Assembly: GCF_950295315.1 (NCBI RefSeq)
Contig: NC_080179.1
Location: 67,077,961-67,141,960 of the forward strand
Direction of reading: 5' to 3'
Length of the DNA stretch: 64,000 nucleotides
From: Erinaceus europaeus
Taxonomy: Eukaryota; Chordata; Mammalia; Eulipotyphla; Erinaceidae
Shown here: positions 1 to 11,316 of the stretch, piece by piece
Numbering within the stretch: the first letter of the stretch is position 1
Layout: every line of letters begins with the position of its first letter
Position numbers and translations under genes: made by a program
Notes under the pieces: generated by a model
Told to the model about the DNA's origin: nothing
Seen by the model: only the letters and a program-made list of their open reading frames with translations
Database searches by the model: none

Positions 1-360
1 AAGTCTACTCCATTAAATATATCCTTCACATTGCAGCCAGAATAATCTGCCCCAAACACATACCTGACCCTTTCACTCTGAATGCTGAATGACTCTGAAT
101 TTGTTCCTTGATTCTTTCATTCAAGTTATACAACAAAAGTAAACAAAATAGACAAAGCTCTTCCTTCTTGGAGTTTACATTCCTGTAATTAGAAAACAAC
201 ACAACACTATAAATAGTGCAGGGGGTTGGTACTGGGGGGTGGGGAGGATGTAGTGATGAAGGTGAAGTTAAATTTGGAAAGAAGAATCATTAAGGCCCTT
301 CCTTTCTCAGCTTATGCAAATGATGGAAAAGAGTTGTCCCTAAGTGAGATAAACAAAAAG
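1..360. other. Flanking sequence, possible L2 scrap
   Basis: No gene is visible. The first 90 bases resemble the interior of an L2 LINE (a CTTCACATTGCAGCCAG-like string and ACACATACCTGACC). The next 110 bases resemble an old mammalian repeat of the type with ATTCATTCAA and GGAGTTTACA strings. Both are weak matches by eye. Confidence 0.3.
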
Positions 361-1078
361 GGGAGCTGGGCAGTAGCGCAGCGGGTTAAGCACACATAGC
401 GCAAAGCACAAGGGCCGGCTTAAGGATCCTAGTTCGAGCCCCCAGCTCCCTACCTGCAGGGGGTCACTTCACAAGCAGTAAAGCAGGTCTCAAGTGTCTT
501 TCTCTTCTCCTTTCTGTCTTCCCCTCCTTTCTTGATTTCTCTCTGTCCTATCTAACAACTATACCAAGCGCAACAACAAACAATAAAATGGGGAAAATGG
601 CCTCCAGGAGCAGTGGATTCATAGTGCAGGCACCAAGCCCAGTGATAACTGCCGTATGCTTTACATTGGTTTGTTCTAGCCCTCCCCCACCAAGAGAATT
701 GGATCAGTCCAGTTAATTTCGAGGGCTGCTTGGCCCCGCCCCAAGGAACCCCGGGAGAGGGTTCCTGAGTTCGAGAGTGCCAGAGTTTCAGAGGATTCCG
801 GAGTACGAGAGTTCCAGAGGGCAGAGTTCCTGGATTCCTGAGTTCGAGAGTAAGAGGGAGTGCTTGTGCCACCGCAAAGAGACAGCCGAGTTCTGTTTGG
901 TAATTAGTTTGTCTTAGTTTATGAATCGTTGTTCCTGAATAAAGAAATACAGCTTCCCTGCCCAGCCGTTGTCTCCGCGTCTCTGTTACCCGCCCGTGAA
1001 GCAAGCCAGCCCGGCAAGAGCCTCCAAATTTTAACAACAGGTAACACTGGAGGTAAAAAAAAAAATAAAAATAAAAAA
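361..1078 (+). mobile_element. SINE-A, long form, split by an LTR
   Basis: The tRNA-like head carries the pol III box A region (TAGCGCAGCGGGTTAAGC) and a box B (AGTTCGAGCCC). The CT-rich middle and the extra 3-prime block follow. The 3-prime block is cut after GTGATAAC at 649 and resumes at 1040, so the LTR at 650-1039 arrived later than this SINE. The tail is A-rich with AAATAAAAATAAA. Confidence 0.9.
650..1039 (+). mobile_element. Solo LTR (LTR1 type)
   Basis: A 390-bp block starts TG and ends CA and sits inside a SINE-A. It is flanked by GATAAC (644-649) and GGTAAC (1040-1045), a 6-bp duplication with one mismatch. Six-base duplications are typical of class II (ERVK-like) endogenous retroviruses. 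GAATAAAGAAATACAGC at about 938-954 holds the poly(A) signal. No internal viral genes are present, so this is a recombined solo LTR. It shares its 3-prime half with the LTR at 45952-46262. The region 765-855 contains degenerate GAGTTC(C/G)AGAG repeats. Confidence 0.85.
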
Positions 1079-1316
1079 CCAGAAAGGAAGGAAAATCATT
1101 CCAGGTATCGTGATTAGTGATAGCAAAGTCCTTACTCCCTGAGGCCAGAATGTCCTAGGAAAAGCTTGTGTTTAGAGCACAGTGTATAAGTGAGTTAAAG
1201 ATGAAGTCAAGAGCAAGACAAGGGCCAGTTCTTTATTTAGACTTTAGTAAGAATGTGGATTTTGTTTAGCATGTGAGGAAAATGTGGAATGTCTGAACAC
1301 TCACGGGGGCATAAAT

Positions 1317-1400
1317 CCTGAATTCTGGGGCTATTTTCACTTACACTTTCATATCATTTCACATCTCTGTGGCATTTTTAGGCTATACCTTTTACCTTAA
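1317..1400 (+). repeat. Diverged partial copy of L2 segment 1735-1812
   Basis: TCATTTCACATCTCTGTGG with flanking AATTCTGG and AGGCTATA closely follows the order of bases at 1735-1812 (AATTCTGGGAG, ATCATTTCACATCTCTGTGA, AGGCTATAT). This is either a local duplication of part of the L2 or a second L2 piece. Confidence 0.5.
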
Positions 1401-1559
1401 CTTCTCTGGGGATTTACTGGGATATGCGACTGTTTGGTTTATGTTTTAGATGAACCTCTTTCACTTCTGTGAAGAGGATAGACTAGAAAGGAAAGGAAAT
1501 TGATTCGTACCATAATTGTGGAGCTACTATTATGATCTGTATCTAGTTAGAAGGGTTGG

Positions 1560-2115
1560 CTGGAGGACTGAAAGTGAGTCTGAGAGAAAGAATGAATCAA
1601 AAGACTCAACATGCATCTATAGAATAAAGTCCAAACTTACAATACAGCCTCCAGTCTGTACTAATTAACACGTGCGTCTTTCTTCAGCCTCATCTCTCAC
1701 CATTCCATGCCTAAAACACTTCCCTCTAGTAAATTCTAAATTCTGGGAGCGTCTCCACTCATGTCATCAGATCATTTCACATCTCTGTGACATTTTTTTC
1801 AGGCTATATTTTTTTGTATGGATTTCCCTTCCCACCGAAACAACTTTTTCAGTTTTCAAGATTCAGCTCAGAATCTTCTCCTTTTACCAGGAAACTTCTC
1901 CTGAATCCCAGGCGAGTGTAAATATCATTCATATGCTCAATTTCCAAGAATTTAATCTGAGTACTAATCATATTATATTGAAACTCTGGTTTCTCTCTGT
2001 CTTTTCACTAGGTTGTCACCTCCATGGAAGCTGATTCTTGCCTTATATGTATGTCTATGTATCCTCAGAGCTTCACTCAGTGCTCACACACTGTTGAAAC
2101 TCAACAAATGGTTGC
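1560..2115 (+). repeat. L2 LINE fragment, 3-prime end
   Basis: Recognisable L2 strings occur in order: AGAATAAAGTCCAAAC near 1620, TTCAGCCTCATCTCTC near 1684, a CAGCTCAGAATCTTCTCC stretch near 1863, and the end with CACTCAGTGCTCACAC and CTCAACAAATGGTTG near 2070-2110. It is an old, diverged mammalian copy with no usable frame. Confidence 0.65.
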
Positions 2116-2954
2116 TGATGTCAACCAGTTATCCCAGAAACTCTCATGCTGTCAGCACAGCCTGATCATGAACCAAAGGGAATGATTTCATCAAAGATAA
2201 ATAGAAAGTGGAACTTACTTGGATAAATCACATTGTGCAGAAGAGTGTGCTGGCTATATAAATCATGTGGTCTTATGGAAACACTCAAGGCCTATGATCA
2301 AAGTAAGCCAACCCCCCAAACATCTCTAGATGCAATAAAAGACAGGGATCAAGGATTAATGGCTTGGGGTGGGGGAAAGTGAGAAAGAACACAGCTACCT
2401 ATGTCCTTTGAAATATGGGGTTAGAGACATCTAGTAAAGTGAAGTAACTCAACACTACCATTTCTGCCTGTGTCCTCAACACCAGCCAGTGCTGCTCCTC
2501 AGGGTCATTATGTCTCCTAGAGAATTTCAAAAGAATCTGTCTGCAACCTGCAGGTACAGAGCAGTGTTCAAGGGATCTATAATCACATTGCATAAAGTGG
2601 GGTTTATATAAAGTTGACAGAATGTGCTGATGTGAGCCGTTTACAGTTCAGTTGTAACAGAGCAGTCTGGCAAGCAGCTAGCTTTATCTGGGAGATGATG
2701 TACTTTGGATTCTGCCATCAAGTCAGATTTAGAATAACAATTTGAAGGGAACACAATCCCCCTTTTAAAAGCCCTGCTTTTTTTTCTTCCTTGAATCTAG
2801 GGAAGTAAAAGAAGCTAGAAGAGTCTGCATAATCTCAGCAGACTTTCCATTACTTTTAACAGAAAAGCAACTCTTCTAAAGATTTTTTTGTCAAGGGAAA
2901 ATATTCAAGATACAAAACTTAATTTGGACAAAAAAAAAAAAAAAAAAACTTTCT
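2116..2954. other. No recognised element
   Basis: I see no gene or clear repeat. There is a poly(A) run at about 2931-2948, immediately before the next SINE, and it forms part of that SINE's target duplication. Confidence 0.4.
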
Positions 2955-3222
2955 GGGAGTTGGGCGGTAGCACAGCAGGTTAAGCACATGTGGTGCAAAG
3001 CACAAGGACCAGTGTAAGGATCCCGTTTGAGCCCCCAGCTCCCCACCTGCAGGGGAGTAGCTTCATAAGCGGTGAAGCAGGTCTGCAGGAGTCTATCTTT
3101 CTCTCCCCCTCTGTCTTCCCCTCCTCTCTCCATTTCTCTCTGTCCTATCCAAAAACAATGACGACATCAGTAACAACTACTACAATAAAAAAGGGCAACA
3201 AACAGGAATAAATATTTTTTTT
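2955..3222 (+). mobile_element. SINE-A
   Basis: Complete short-form copy from GGGAGTTGGGCGGTAGCAC to the AATAAATATTTT tail. It is flanked by a perfect 12-bp target duplication, AAAAAACTTTCT, at 2943-2954 and 3223-3234. The A-rich start of the duplication fits L1-type endonuclease cleavage. Confidence 0.95.
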
Positions 3223-3278
3223 AAAAAACTTTCTAAAGAAATATATTTTCTTGAGCTTTAAAAAATATAGAGATGGCA

Positions 3279-3538
3279 GGGAGCTGGGTGGTAGCACAGA
3301 GAGTTAAGCGCAGGTGGCACGAAGTGTAAGGGCCAGCCTAAGGAGCCCGGTTCGAGCCCCCGGCTCCCCACCTGCAGGGAGGTTGCTTCACAGGTGGTGA
3401 AGCAGGTCTGCAGGTGTCTATCTTTCTCTCCCCCTCTCTGTCCTCCCATCCTCTCTCCATTTCTCTCTGTTCTATCCAAAAAAAAAAAAAAGAAAGAAAG
3501 AAAAGAAGGAAGGAAGGAAGAAAGAAAGAAAGAAATAC
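3279..3538 (+). mobile_element. SINE-A with purine-rich tail
   Basis: The copy runs from GGGAGCTGGGTGGTAGCAC. The usual CAACAA tail is replaced after CTATCC by an A run and (GAAA/GGAA)n. AGATGGCA at 3271-3278 and 3539-3546 flanks it as target duplication. Confidence 0.92.
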
Positions 3539-3899
3539 AGATGGCAAATGAACTTGCAAAAAAAAAAAAAGTAACCAAATGTCTCATAGACTTTGTGCAA
3601 ATAATAGTGGTTGAGAGGGAGGTACATGGCAGCTTGTTGATGAGAGGGGATCTATGAGTATGAAACAATACTCCTGGAATCTTATAGTTTTGTAAATCTC
3701 TATAAACAACTAATGACAAAAATTACCAAAAATTGCTAGATGATTGAATCAAATCTTTTAAAAAAAATTAGCAAACCTTTGCTAGGTCCTATAAAATGTA
3801 GTCAGCAAAAATTCTATAAAGGGATTAAAATATGTATAAAAAAAAGACATATATACTCTCAATCCATGATGATAAGACAGAACTATTCTCCTTAAATAC

Positions 3900-4730
3900 A
3901 GAACTAGATTGTCCCCTGACTTGTATATGAATTCTCAAATACTTGTTTCAAATATTTTTGCCAATTGAGCCTTTCTGGGGTTTTTAGTGTTCCTTTTGTT
4001 TTTCTGAAGTTTTGGATTTTTATACATAAATATTTTAATATCTTTAAGATACAGTACTAGTCACTTAACTTTTTTCTTTAAATCTGTGGTTCAAAGTTTT
4101 TTACATTAATCTTTAACCTGTTTGGATTTCATGTCAGTGTAGTGCTTAAAGTCAGTACTGAATTCTTCTTTCTTGAACGGGTAACCATTTTTCTTAACAT
4201 TATCAATTATGTAGTCCATCTTTTCGACGCTGCCATTTTATCATATATTTTTTGTTCTAATCATCTGAAACCACTAGACTCCATGTACACTTCATTCCAC
4301 TGTCCATTGCTGTGCCAGCAAGACTACATTGCTTTATTTACTAAGATCTGATGCTGCTAGGAAGTGTTACCCCTTATCCCATTTCTTTTTTCAGAACTGT
4401 GTTCCGTGTTACATTCATTGACCATTATTCTTTTCAGAATCATAGTCTGTATTTGTGATCCAATGAGACCTTTACAATCATTTAGTCAAGTTCCCTCCAA
4501 AGTTCCTTGGAGTTGTGATGAGGCTACCATTCACACATTGATTGACTTTAAGATCACTGACATCTTAACATTAACAAGTATTTCTAGCCAAGAAAAGGTG
4601 TCTTTCTATTTCTTGTCTTCCTTTATGCCCCTTGACACATTTTATCACTTTTTCATAGGTCATGCATATTTCATGTTCAGCTTATCCCTAGGTATTTTGG
4701 ATGTTTTTAACTTAGAAATTATAATTTGTC
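3900..4730 (-). repeat. Old L1 ORF2 fragment
   Basis: Read on the minus strand this is degraded L1 ORF2. On the plus strand the inverse of well-known L1 strings is seen: TTTAACCTGTTTGGATTTC (4112), GTAGTCCATCTTTTC (4211), CCATTGCTGTGCCAGCAAGAC (4302), and the CTTTCTATTTCTTGTCTTCCTT and CTAGGTATTTTGGATG series (4600-4707). Stops in all frames. The left limit is uncertain. Confidence 0.6.
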
Positions 4731-5339
4731 CAATCCTACATATCAAGATTCAAAAAAGAGCTTAGCCTCCAACTTTTAGTCAGCACATCCTGTTAACATG
4801 CCACCTAATTTTAATTTCTAGCTCATCCTGAAATAAATGTGTCCTTACTGAGGTTCTTTAGTCATAGCCTTTGGAACTTTATCTTTTGTAGCTGCCTGAT
4901 ATCTTTTAAGCATTCTCAATATTTGGATAGATTCTCATATCATGAATCTATCCTTGTCAAAGTAGAATTTAAAAAAAAAATACTACTCTTAGTTTCACTT
5001 GCAACTGCAGTGCACACAACAAACCCAGGTTGTGCTAAGCAAATATATCCATAAAATACTCCAGAAGTAAAATGTGGAGGCTAGCCAACTGAAGTACTAG
5101 ACAAATGTGGAGAAATAATCTCACAAACATGGTAAAAGAGACATCTGGTTCTTCAAAGCTGACTGGGATGTTCTTGAATATCTGAAGGGTAACAACAGTA
5201 GCTTCTTGGTAATAACCACCATGTACAGTGGTGGAGGGGAGCCCTAGAATGTGCTACATCATAATATACTGCATTCAAGCCTGCTCTAATGGCCCTTACA
5301 GAAATTCTGAGCTACCTGAGCTGTAATACATTTATTCAC
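4731..5339. other. No recognised element
   Basis: Low-GC sequence with an A run at about 4970-4981. No SINE heads, ORFs with coding character or RNA genes are apparent. Confidence 0.4.
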
Positions 5340-5506
5340 CTTTATTTTTCTAAGAGCTATCCAATATGAGAGAGGAGGAGGAGGAAGAAGAGAGAGTGTG
5401 TGAAAGGAACCAGGATATTACACTGATATGTTCAATGCCAGGGATCGAACTAGGAACTTCATGCTTGCGAGTCCAGGTCTTTTACCCACTGTGCCACCTC
5501 CTGAGC
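5340..5506 (-). mobile_element. SINE-C, degraded
   Basis: The antisense box B is visible (GGGATCGAACTAGGAAC at 5441-5457). The antisense head CCACTGTGCCACCTCCTGAG follows at 5488. A GAGGAGGAGGAAGAAGAG purine tract stands for the CT-rich body. Confidence 0.7.
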
Positions 5507-5534
5507 CAGTTTTGCTCTGTAAACTGATCAGAGT

Positions 5535-5720
5535 ATAGGCTGCAGGATAGTTCACCTAATAGAGCACGTGACTTACAATGTTTACGATCTGTTTTTAAGC
5601 CCTTGTAACACATGAGATGCCATGGCATTAGGGGAAGTTCCAGTGCTGTGCTGTCTCTCCCTCTATGTATGTTTCTTTTTCTCTCTGGCTCTTGCTCTTG
5701 CTCTCTCTGAAATAAAAAGT
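5535..5720 (+). repeat. Old tRNA-like SINE
   Basis: The pattern is that of a tRNA SINE: a degraded head (GATAGTTCACCTAATAGAGCA), TTTTAAGCCC in the box B place, a CTCTCTC body and a GAAATAAAAAG end. The following 5735-5820 segment holds a second, more eroded A-ending piece. Confidence 0.5.
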
Positions 5721-5820
5721 AAACACTACTCAGCCTGGGAGCAGAGAAACTGCATATGTATGAGGCTTTAGCACTCGAAATAAAAGGATCAGGAATAAAA
5801 TAAATAAGTAAATGAGCACT

Positions 5821-6438
5821 CAGAGTGAACTCTCTAGCCTAGCAGGTAAAAACACTTTTCATTTTATAGGTGAAACACAAAAACCTATGCAATAGACACT
5901 AAGAAAGACAAACTACAAGCAAAAGTGGAAGATACTGTCTATGCTTATCTTTCTATTGCCTAGGCATTTACCTAACTGTGGTCTTTAGCTTGTCTCTGGC
6001 TAGTAAACAGTTTCTATTAGAATTCTTCAAGTGCTGCTAAACTTGGTTCCCTGGTGTGAAAAGCAAATATACTTTCATAGCATGGGACTTTGATCCCTCA
6101 GTTGTATAATTAACTATGTGTTACAAAGAAAATTTGTAAATTTGCTAATTGATGTTTTTTCATCCTTATTAATATTGAATGTCAGTAAATCTAGAAAAAA
6201 TTTAAAGATAGGTATGCTTAAGCACACAAAATATTCACATATAATTATAACTCCAAGATAAAGTAACACATGCATTATTGCTAAACTAATACTGGTCTCA
6301 GCTACACCACTCACCAAAGATAACTCTGTATTTTACTGGATTTCTAAGGTCACCACAGTAAACTAGAGATTTCAGAATCCAATGGGGGTGGGACTTAACA
6401 TCTTTGATATCAAATTTTCATACTAGAACACCAACTAA
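5821..6438. other. No recognised element
   Basis: AT-rich DNA between two SINE clusters. Nothing is recognisable on either strand. Confidence 0.4.
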
Positions 6439-6454
6439 AGGTTTAAAAATCTCT

Positions 6455-6727
6455 CTTTTATTTAATATTCATTTATTCCCTTTTACTTCCCTTGTTGTTG
6501 TTATTGTTGTTGTTATTGATGTCGTCATTGTTGGACGGAACAGAGAGAAATGGGAAGAGGAGGGGAAGACAGAGAGGGGGAAAGATAGACACCTGCGAAC
6601 TGCTTCACCATTTGTGAAGCTACTCCCCTGCAGGTGGGGAGCCGAGGGCTTGAGCTGGGATCCTTACACCGGTCCTTGGTGCTTTGCACCACGTGCGCTT
6701 AACCTGCTGCTCTACCGCCCAACTCCC
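6455..6727 (-). mobile_element. SINE-A, complete
   Basis: Antisense copy ending in the inverted head CTCTACCGCCCAACTCCC. A perfect 16-bp target duplication, AGGTTTAAAAATCTCT, lies at 6439-6454 and 6728-6743. Confidence 0.95.
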
Positions 6728-6775
6728 AGGTTTAAAAATCTCTTCAAGATTGCTAAATAAAAAATATGGACACAG

Positions 6776-6909
6776 ATAGAGGTAGATAGCATAGTGGTTA
6801 TGCAAAGACACTCTCATGCCTGAGGCTCCAAAGTCCAAGGTTCAATCCCCCCACACCACCATAAGCCAGAGCTGGGTAGTGCTCTGGTTAAAAAATAATA
6901 AATAAATAA
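6776..6909 (+). mobile_element. SINE-D
   Basis: Head GGTAGATAGCATAGTGG, box B GGTTCAATCCC, the diagnostic CATAAGCCAGAGCTGGGTAG and a TAATAAATAAATAAG tail are all present. Confidence 0.88.
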
Positions 6910-6985
6910 GTCATTTTTTAAAATAAAATAAAATATGGATGCATAGCCAAATACATAATGCCTTCTTTTCTAACTCCATTTTCTT

Positions 6986-7266
6986 TATTTGATTTATTTC
7001 CCTTTTGTTGCCCTTGTTGTCTTTTTTATTGTTGCTGCTGTTGTTATTGATGTTGTCATTGTTGGATAGGACAGAGAGAAATGGAGAGAGAAGGGGAAGA
7101 CAGAGAAGGGGAGAGAAAGATAAACACCGGCAGACCTGCTTCACTGCCTGTGAAGCGATTCCCCCTGCAGGTGGGGAGCCGGGGGCTCAAACCGGGATCC
7201 TTAAGCCGGTCCTTGCACTTTGTTGCGCCATGTGTGCTTAACCCGCTGCGCTACCTCCCGACTCCC
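6986..7266 (-). mobile_element. SINE-A, complete
   Basis: Antisense copy with inverted box B (GGGGGCTCAAACCGGGATCC) and inverted head (GCTACCTCCCGACTCCC). A perfect 17-bp duplication, TCTAACTCCATTTTCTT, is found at 6969-6985 and 7267-7283. Confidence 0.95.
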
Positions 7267-7399
7267 TCTAACTCCATTTTCTTGCCCAACTTCACCTGCA
7301 TGAATGACTTTCCTTTTTAGGTCTTCCCTTTTTTTTTTTTAAACCCAGTGCTCCCCTTTCCGCCATAATTTTCACAAAGTCTAAGAAGCTATACTAGAT

Positions 7400-7590
7400 G
7401 ATACTATTTTTTTTTTTGCCCATTCACTTGTTTTTATTATCTATATTCAACATCTGAGTTAAATCTGATACTTAGCTTTCATCTCTTATTTCACTCACAT
7501 AATCACTTCTTGTTCCATCCATTCTGTCCAGAGAAATACAATACCATTTTCAATCGCAGAACATCCCATTGAATATATATCCCATAGTTA
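7400..7590 (-). repeat. L1 3-prime fragment
   Basis: On the minus strand this encodes broken remnants of the conserved ORF2 C-terminus (the YIQWD/Y...MEYY-like segment, then GQNGWNK in place of the usual G.WMKLE). The plus strand shows the inverse strings TTCCATCCATTCTGTCC and CATCCCATTGAATATATATCCC. Confidence 0.6.
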
Positions 7591-8775
7591 AGTACCCTTT
7601 TTGGAAATGTTGCCCTACTCTAGAAAGAGCTTTTTTCAAGTAATCAATATGAACCAGCTAGTAAGTTAAATTTAAACATTTAAGCATTAGTGAGAATGAG
7701 TAGGATTGTTTTATTTATTGAGATTTCTAGGCTCCATGTTACAATATAATTATGTGGGGAAATCTATTTCAAATTGGAAAACCGAACTTTTTCTGATCTG
7801 AACAATATGCCATGCTGTCTAGACATGTTCTTTTCCTGTGAGGACATGGCTAAAATGAGTTTTTAAATACTAGTTTCTTTGGCATTAGATTTATCCAATT
7901 GGCCTTTTGAAAAATAAGCCCTAGCTCAGGTAACTGCTACAAATGCTCTCTTTTGTGGACTGATTCATTTTTTCTCCTACTGACCTTCATTTTCAGTAAT
8001 AATTACAATAAAAAAAAATAATAGCCATTGGGAAATCAAAAGGGGTTTTACCAAAAAGAACTTGAACATGTGAGAAAAATTGAGAACTTAAAGAGTGGTG
8101 GCCTTTGTAAGTACTCTCTTGAAGTCATTTATTTATTGTCTTAGATTAATCATGTTGCTTGAAATTACTGGCTTATATATAAACATAATTAAGAAACATT
8201 TTCTTTTCATATAAAAGCCAGATGGGCTCTTGTTTTCTAATAAAGCAAAAATAATGACAGAATGAAAATGAAAAAGGGAAGCTCTCCAAAACCTACAAAA
8301 TTGTAATTGCTTCTTCCTCTTAAATAATATGAAAGGGTCCTGTTTTGCCACTTCAAGTACTGAAATTTTATCTCTTCAGCTTCAGTCACATTTAACAAGG
8401 ACCCTGTGGTTTGATGCTACATGCCATATTGAATAGAAAGAGTTTGAAAATAAACATTTTTTAAATGGTGGGTTTTCTCTTAGCAAAGGTCTCTGAGACC
8501 TCTCTAAAGAAAATCAAATCTATAATATTCACAAACAGTAAATAAATAAATGTGTGAGTTTCTAATCATATAGGTCTATTTACAAAGCAGAGGCTTCTTT
8601 CATGCTTAAAGTCTCCACATTGTTGACTTCTGTTTGGATGGATGACCCATTTCTTTGCGATTTCAAATTCATGTCAACTCTAGAAATCTCTTTCCTTTAT
8701 CTATCACACTGCAGATTAAGGTCACTGATTTTGCTTACAGCAATATGGAAAAAAAAAAAAAAAAAAAAAAAAGAT
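7591..8775. other. No recognised element
   Basis: About 1.2 kb of AT-rich, apparently single-copy DNA. A poly(A) run at 8750-8772 directly precedes the next SINE. No coding signal. Confidence 0.4.
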
Positions 8776-8925
8776 GTGGTCCAGGAGGTGGTGCAGTGGA
8801 TAAAGCATTGGGTTTTCAAGCATGAGGTCCTGAGTTCAATACCTGGTAGCACATGTACTAGAAAGATGTCTGGTTCTTTCCCTCCCTCCTCCTACTTTTC
8901 TTATTAATAAATAAATAAAATGTAT
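8776..8925 (+). mobile_element. SINE-C
   Basis: Best-preserved SINE-C of the window: GGTGGTGCAGTGGATAAAGCA head, box B GAGTTCAATACC, a CT-rich stretch and an ATTAATAAATAAATAAAA tail. Confidence 0.85.
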
Positions 8926-9452
8926 TTTTTTAAAAAGACTTCAAGAACCCAATTCCAGTCAGTTACTGGGAGGGAAAAAAGAAAGGTCAATCTGCAAGCA
9001 ATTATTTATTACACAGCAACTATGTGTAATATTTGTAATAGAGTACTAGGACAGATTCTGCATGAGGAAACAGGGCATAGAATAAAGTAACCATACCTCT
9101 TGAAGAATTCAAAATAAAACAGGGACAACTGGGACAGAATGATTCATACCAAGACTGAACAAACACAAAAGTAATGACACGCAATGGCAGAATACATTAA
9201 GTATGTCTCACCTGAATATTCCACTGAGGGTCCAAATCAAAAATGAATATGATCAGTTATCTTAATTTCTTGTGGTACACATCACCTCACTTCTCTTTTG
9301 GGTCTTTACTGCTTTATTGTCTGGATAAGACAACAGGACAAAAAAACAGGTCCACAGATGCGGCCCACATGTACCAATCTTTCACTAGTTATCTAAACCA
9401 TTCAAATTTCACTCTAGATGTGTGAGTTCAAAGGATTTAAAGAAACTGTTTA
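8926..9452. other. No recognised element
   Basis: Unremarkable AT-rich sequence between SINEs, without coding or RNA signals. Confidence 0.4.
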
Positions 9453-9772
9453 GGGACTGTTCATTGGTGCACTGGGTTAAGTACACATTGTACTAAACAC
9501 AAGGGCCCACTCAAGGATCACAGTTCAAGCACAAGGATCTGCTCAAGGATCCCAGTTCAAGCCCCCAGATCCCCACCTGCCCTGGGGTCACTTCACAAGT
9601 CCTGAAGCAGGTCTGCAGGTACCTATCTCTCTCCCTCTCTATTTCTTCCTCCTCTCAATTTTTCTCTGCCCTATCCAAAAAAAAAAAAAAATGGCCATAG
9701 GAGCAGTGGATTTGTAGTATAGGCACCTGCAAGCCCCAACAATAACCCAGAAGGCAGGGAGGAAAAAAAAAT
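9453..9772 (+). mobile_element. SINE-A, long form with internal duplication
   Basis: Diverged long-form copy including the ATGGCCATAGGAGCAGTGG block. The box B region is doubled: 9498-9529 and 9530-9561 are 32-bp direct repeats, both ending CAGTTCAAG. Confidence 0.88.
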
Positions 9773-10889
9773 TTTTTTTACCCTTAAAACAATATTCTGG
9801 AAAACTGTTATCAGAAATTTCTCCATCAGACTGTGAATACTAGCCCCAACTAGTTTAATAAAAATAATTAAAATTAATTGATATTTGTCATTGGGTTCCT
9901 TCAACTCAAGGATTTTTAAGAGAAACAAGTCTACATTTGTGAATCTGGGCCAACTTGAGCAGAAGACAATGGCAATGGGCAAAGTGACAGACAGCTGTAG
10001 CTACCCCAGGCAGCAGGGAAAAGCACGGTGTTATTCTCCTGTTCTTCCTGATAGGGGGCTGTCTAAATAGAGGGCAATTTTTCAAAAACAGTATCCGATG
10101 AACACAGAGAAACAACCTGGGAAAATTCACCAAGCATGCCAAAAAAGCTAGTGTTCTGAGCTGTTTCTTCCTTCTTTTTCTACATTTGTTGGCAATAAAA
10201 GCCACCAAAGCCTGGGATCACATGCACTATACTTTTTCAAGATAAAGTTTTATCTCAAAAACGGTGACTGCTTAGTGGGAACAGGATGAGGAATATGCTG
10301 GTTCTCTTGCAGATACCTGGTTACTGTTGGGATGCCAGTGTTCTTGTTGATTTGGGTTATTTATTTTATTTAAGTGTTCAAAAAAAAAATGTCATCCACC
10401 TGTCCTTGATGTGAAAATGACTTGATGACTTTAGAAAGCTTTGTTTAAATCCCAGATAGGATTGCTATACATTGACTAGACTGTCTAAATGTAAAACTCA
10501 GGCCTTCAATTAGACCCACAAGTGAGAAAATTATGAGTAACAGAAATATGTTTTTAATAACCATTTATTTTCACCCAGTGTGTTTAACTTAATATCTTAA
10601 GTCTTTCTTGACATCTAGTTAAAATGTTAGTCTCATCTAACTAAAATTGATGAAATCTAAAATGTATAATTAATGACCTCCTTTACAGAAGAGTGGGGAA
10701 TTAACTTTATTTCTTTTAGAAAAGGTGTTATTCTCATGAATAACCAAATTTCTCTAAGTTGTTGGAAGTAGTTTAGCTTAATAGTCTTATAAAAAAAGAT
10801 CACAGAATTTTTATTCTTCCTTTTGCAAAAGCAATAAAAGCCACATGCACTATAACACTAGTGCTCAGAATTAGAAATTTGCTGGCTAC
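9773..10889. other. No recognised element
   Basis: AT-rich DNA. Two chance frames of about 100 codons lie on the minus strand at 9671-9982 (partly in the SINE) and 9906-10208. They overlap each other, lack recognisable domains, and I do not regard them as genes. Confidence 0.4.
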
Positions 10890-11095
10890 TTCCATTCTCA
10901 GCCCCCACACTCATCACTTTCCATGACCCTTTTTTTTAAATTTACACTTTTGTGTAATTTCTATGCTTTTCTGTCTCCCCCACAAAACAGTAAGCTCTTT
11001 GTAAAGCAGGAAACAGTTCTTGTTTTCATAGGCTTCAGCACTCCTATTTCCCAGCTCAATCATGTACATAGTAGGTGCTTAATGAATGTTTGTGT
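10890..11095 (+). repeat. L2 3-prime end
   Basis: The L2 end pattern is present: AGTAAGCTCTTTGTAAAGCAGG at 10988, then CATGTACATAGTAGGTGCTTAATGAATG at 11060-11087. Confidence 0.7.
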
Positions 11096-11316
11096 ATATC
11101 TTAAAGTTGAAATTCATAAGTCTGTAGGAGGCTTTATTTCTATATACAAAGATGGGGAATGGTTGACACCACAGTCCTGATGATACTGAGACTTCCAAAA
11201 GGGTAGGGAGCAAGCAACACGAGGTCCACAGACTTCAAATCTTTCTCCCAACCTGGCCTGCAGCTTATGTTTGACAGAATAACATCATAGTCCCCCTTAC
11301 TCCCAGAGTAAGTTCT

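Noticed and set aside
552..1037. A 161-codon minus frame
   Set aside because: It crosses a SINE/LTR boundary and consists wholly of mobile-element DNA.
2891..3719. Several 70-150 codon frames with repeated peptides (RTERNGER, CRPASPPV)
   Set aside because: The same peptides recur throughout the window because they are translations of SINE-A.
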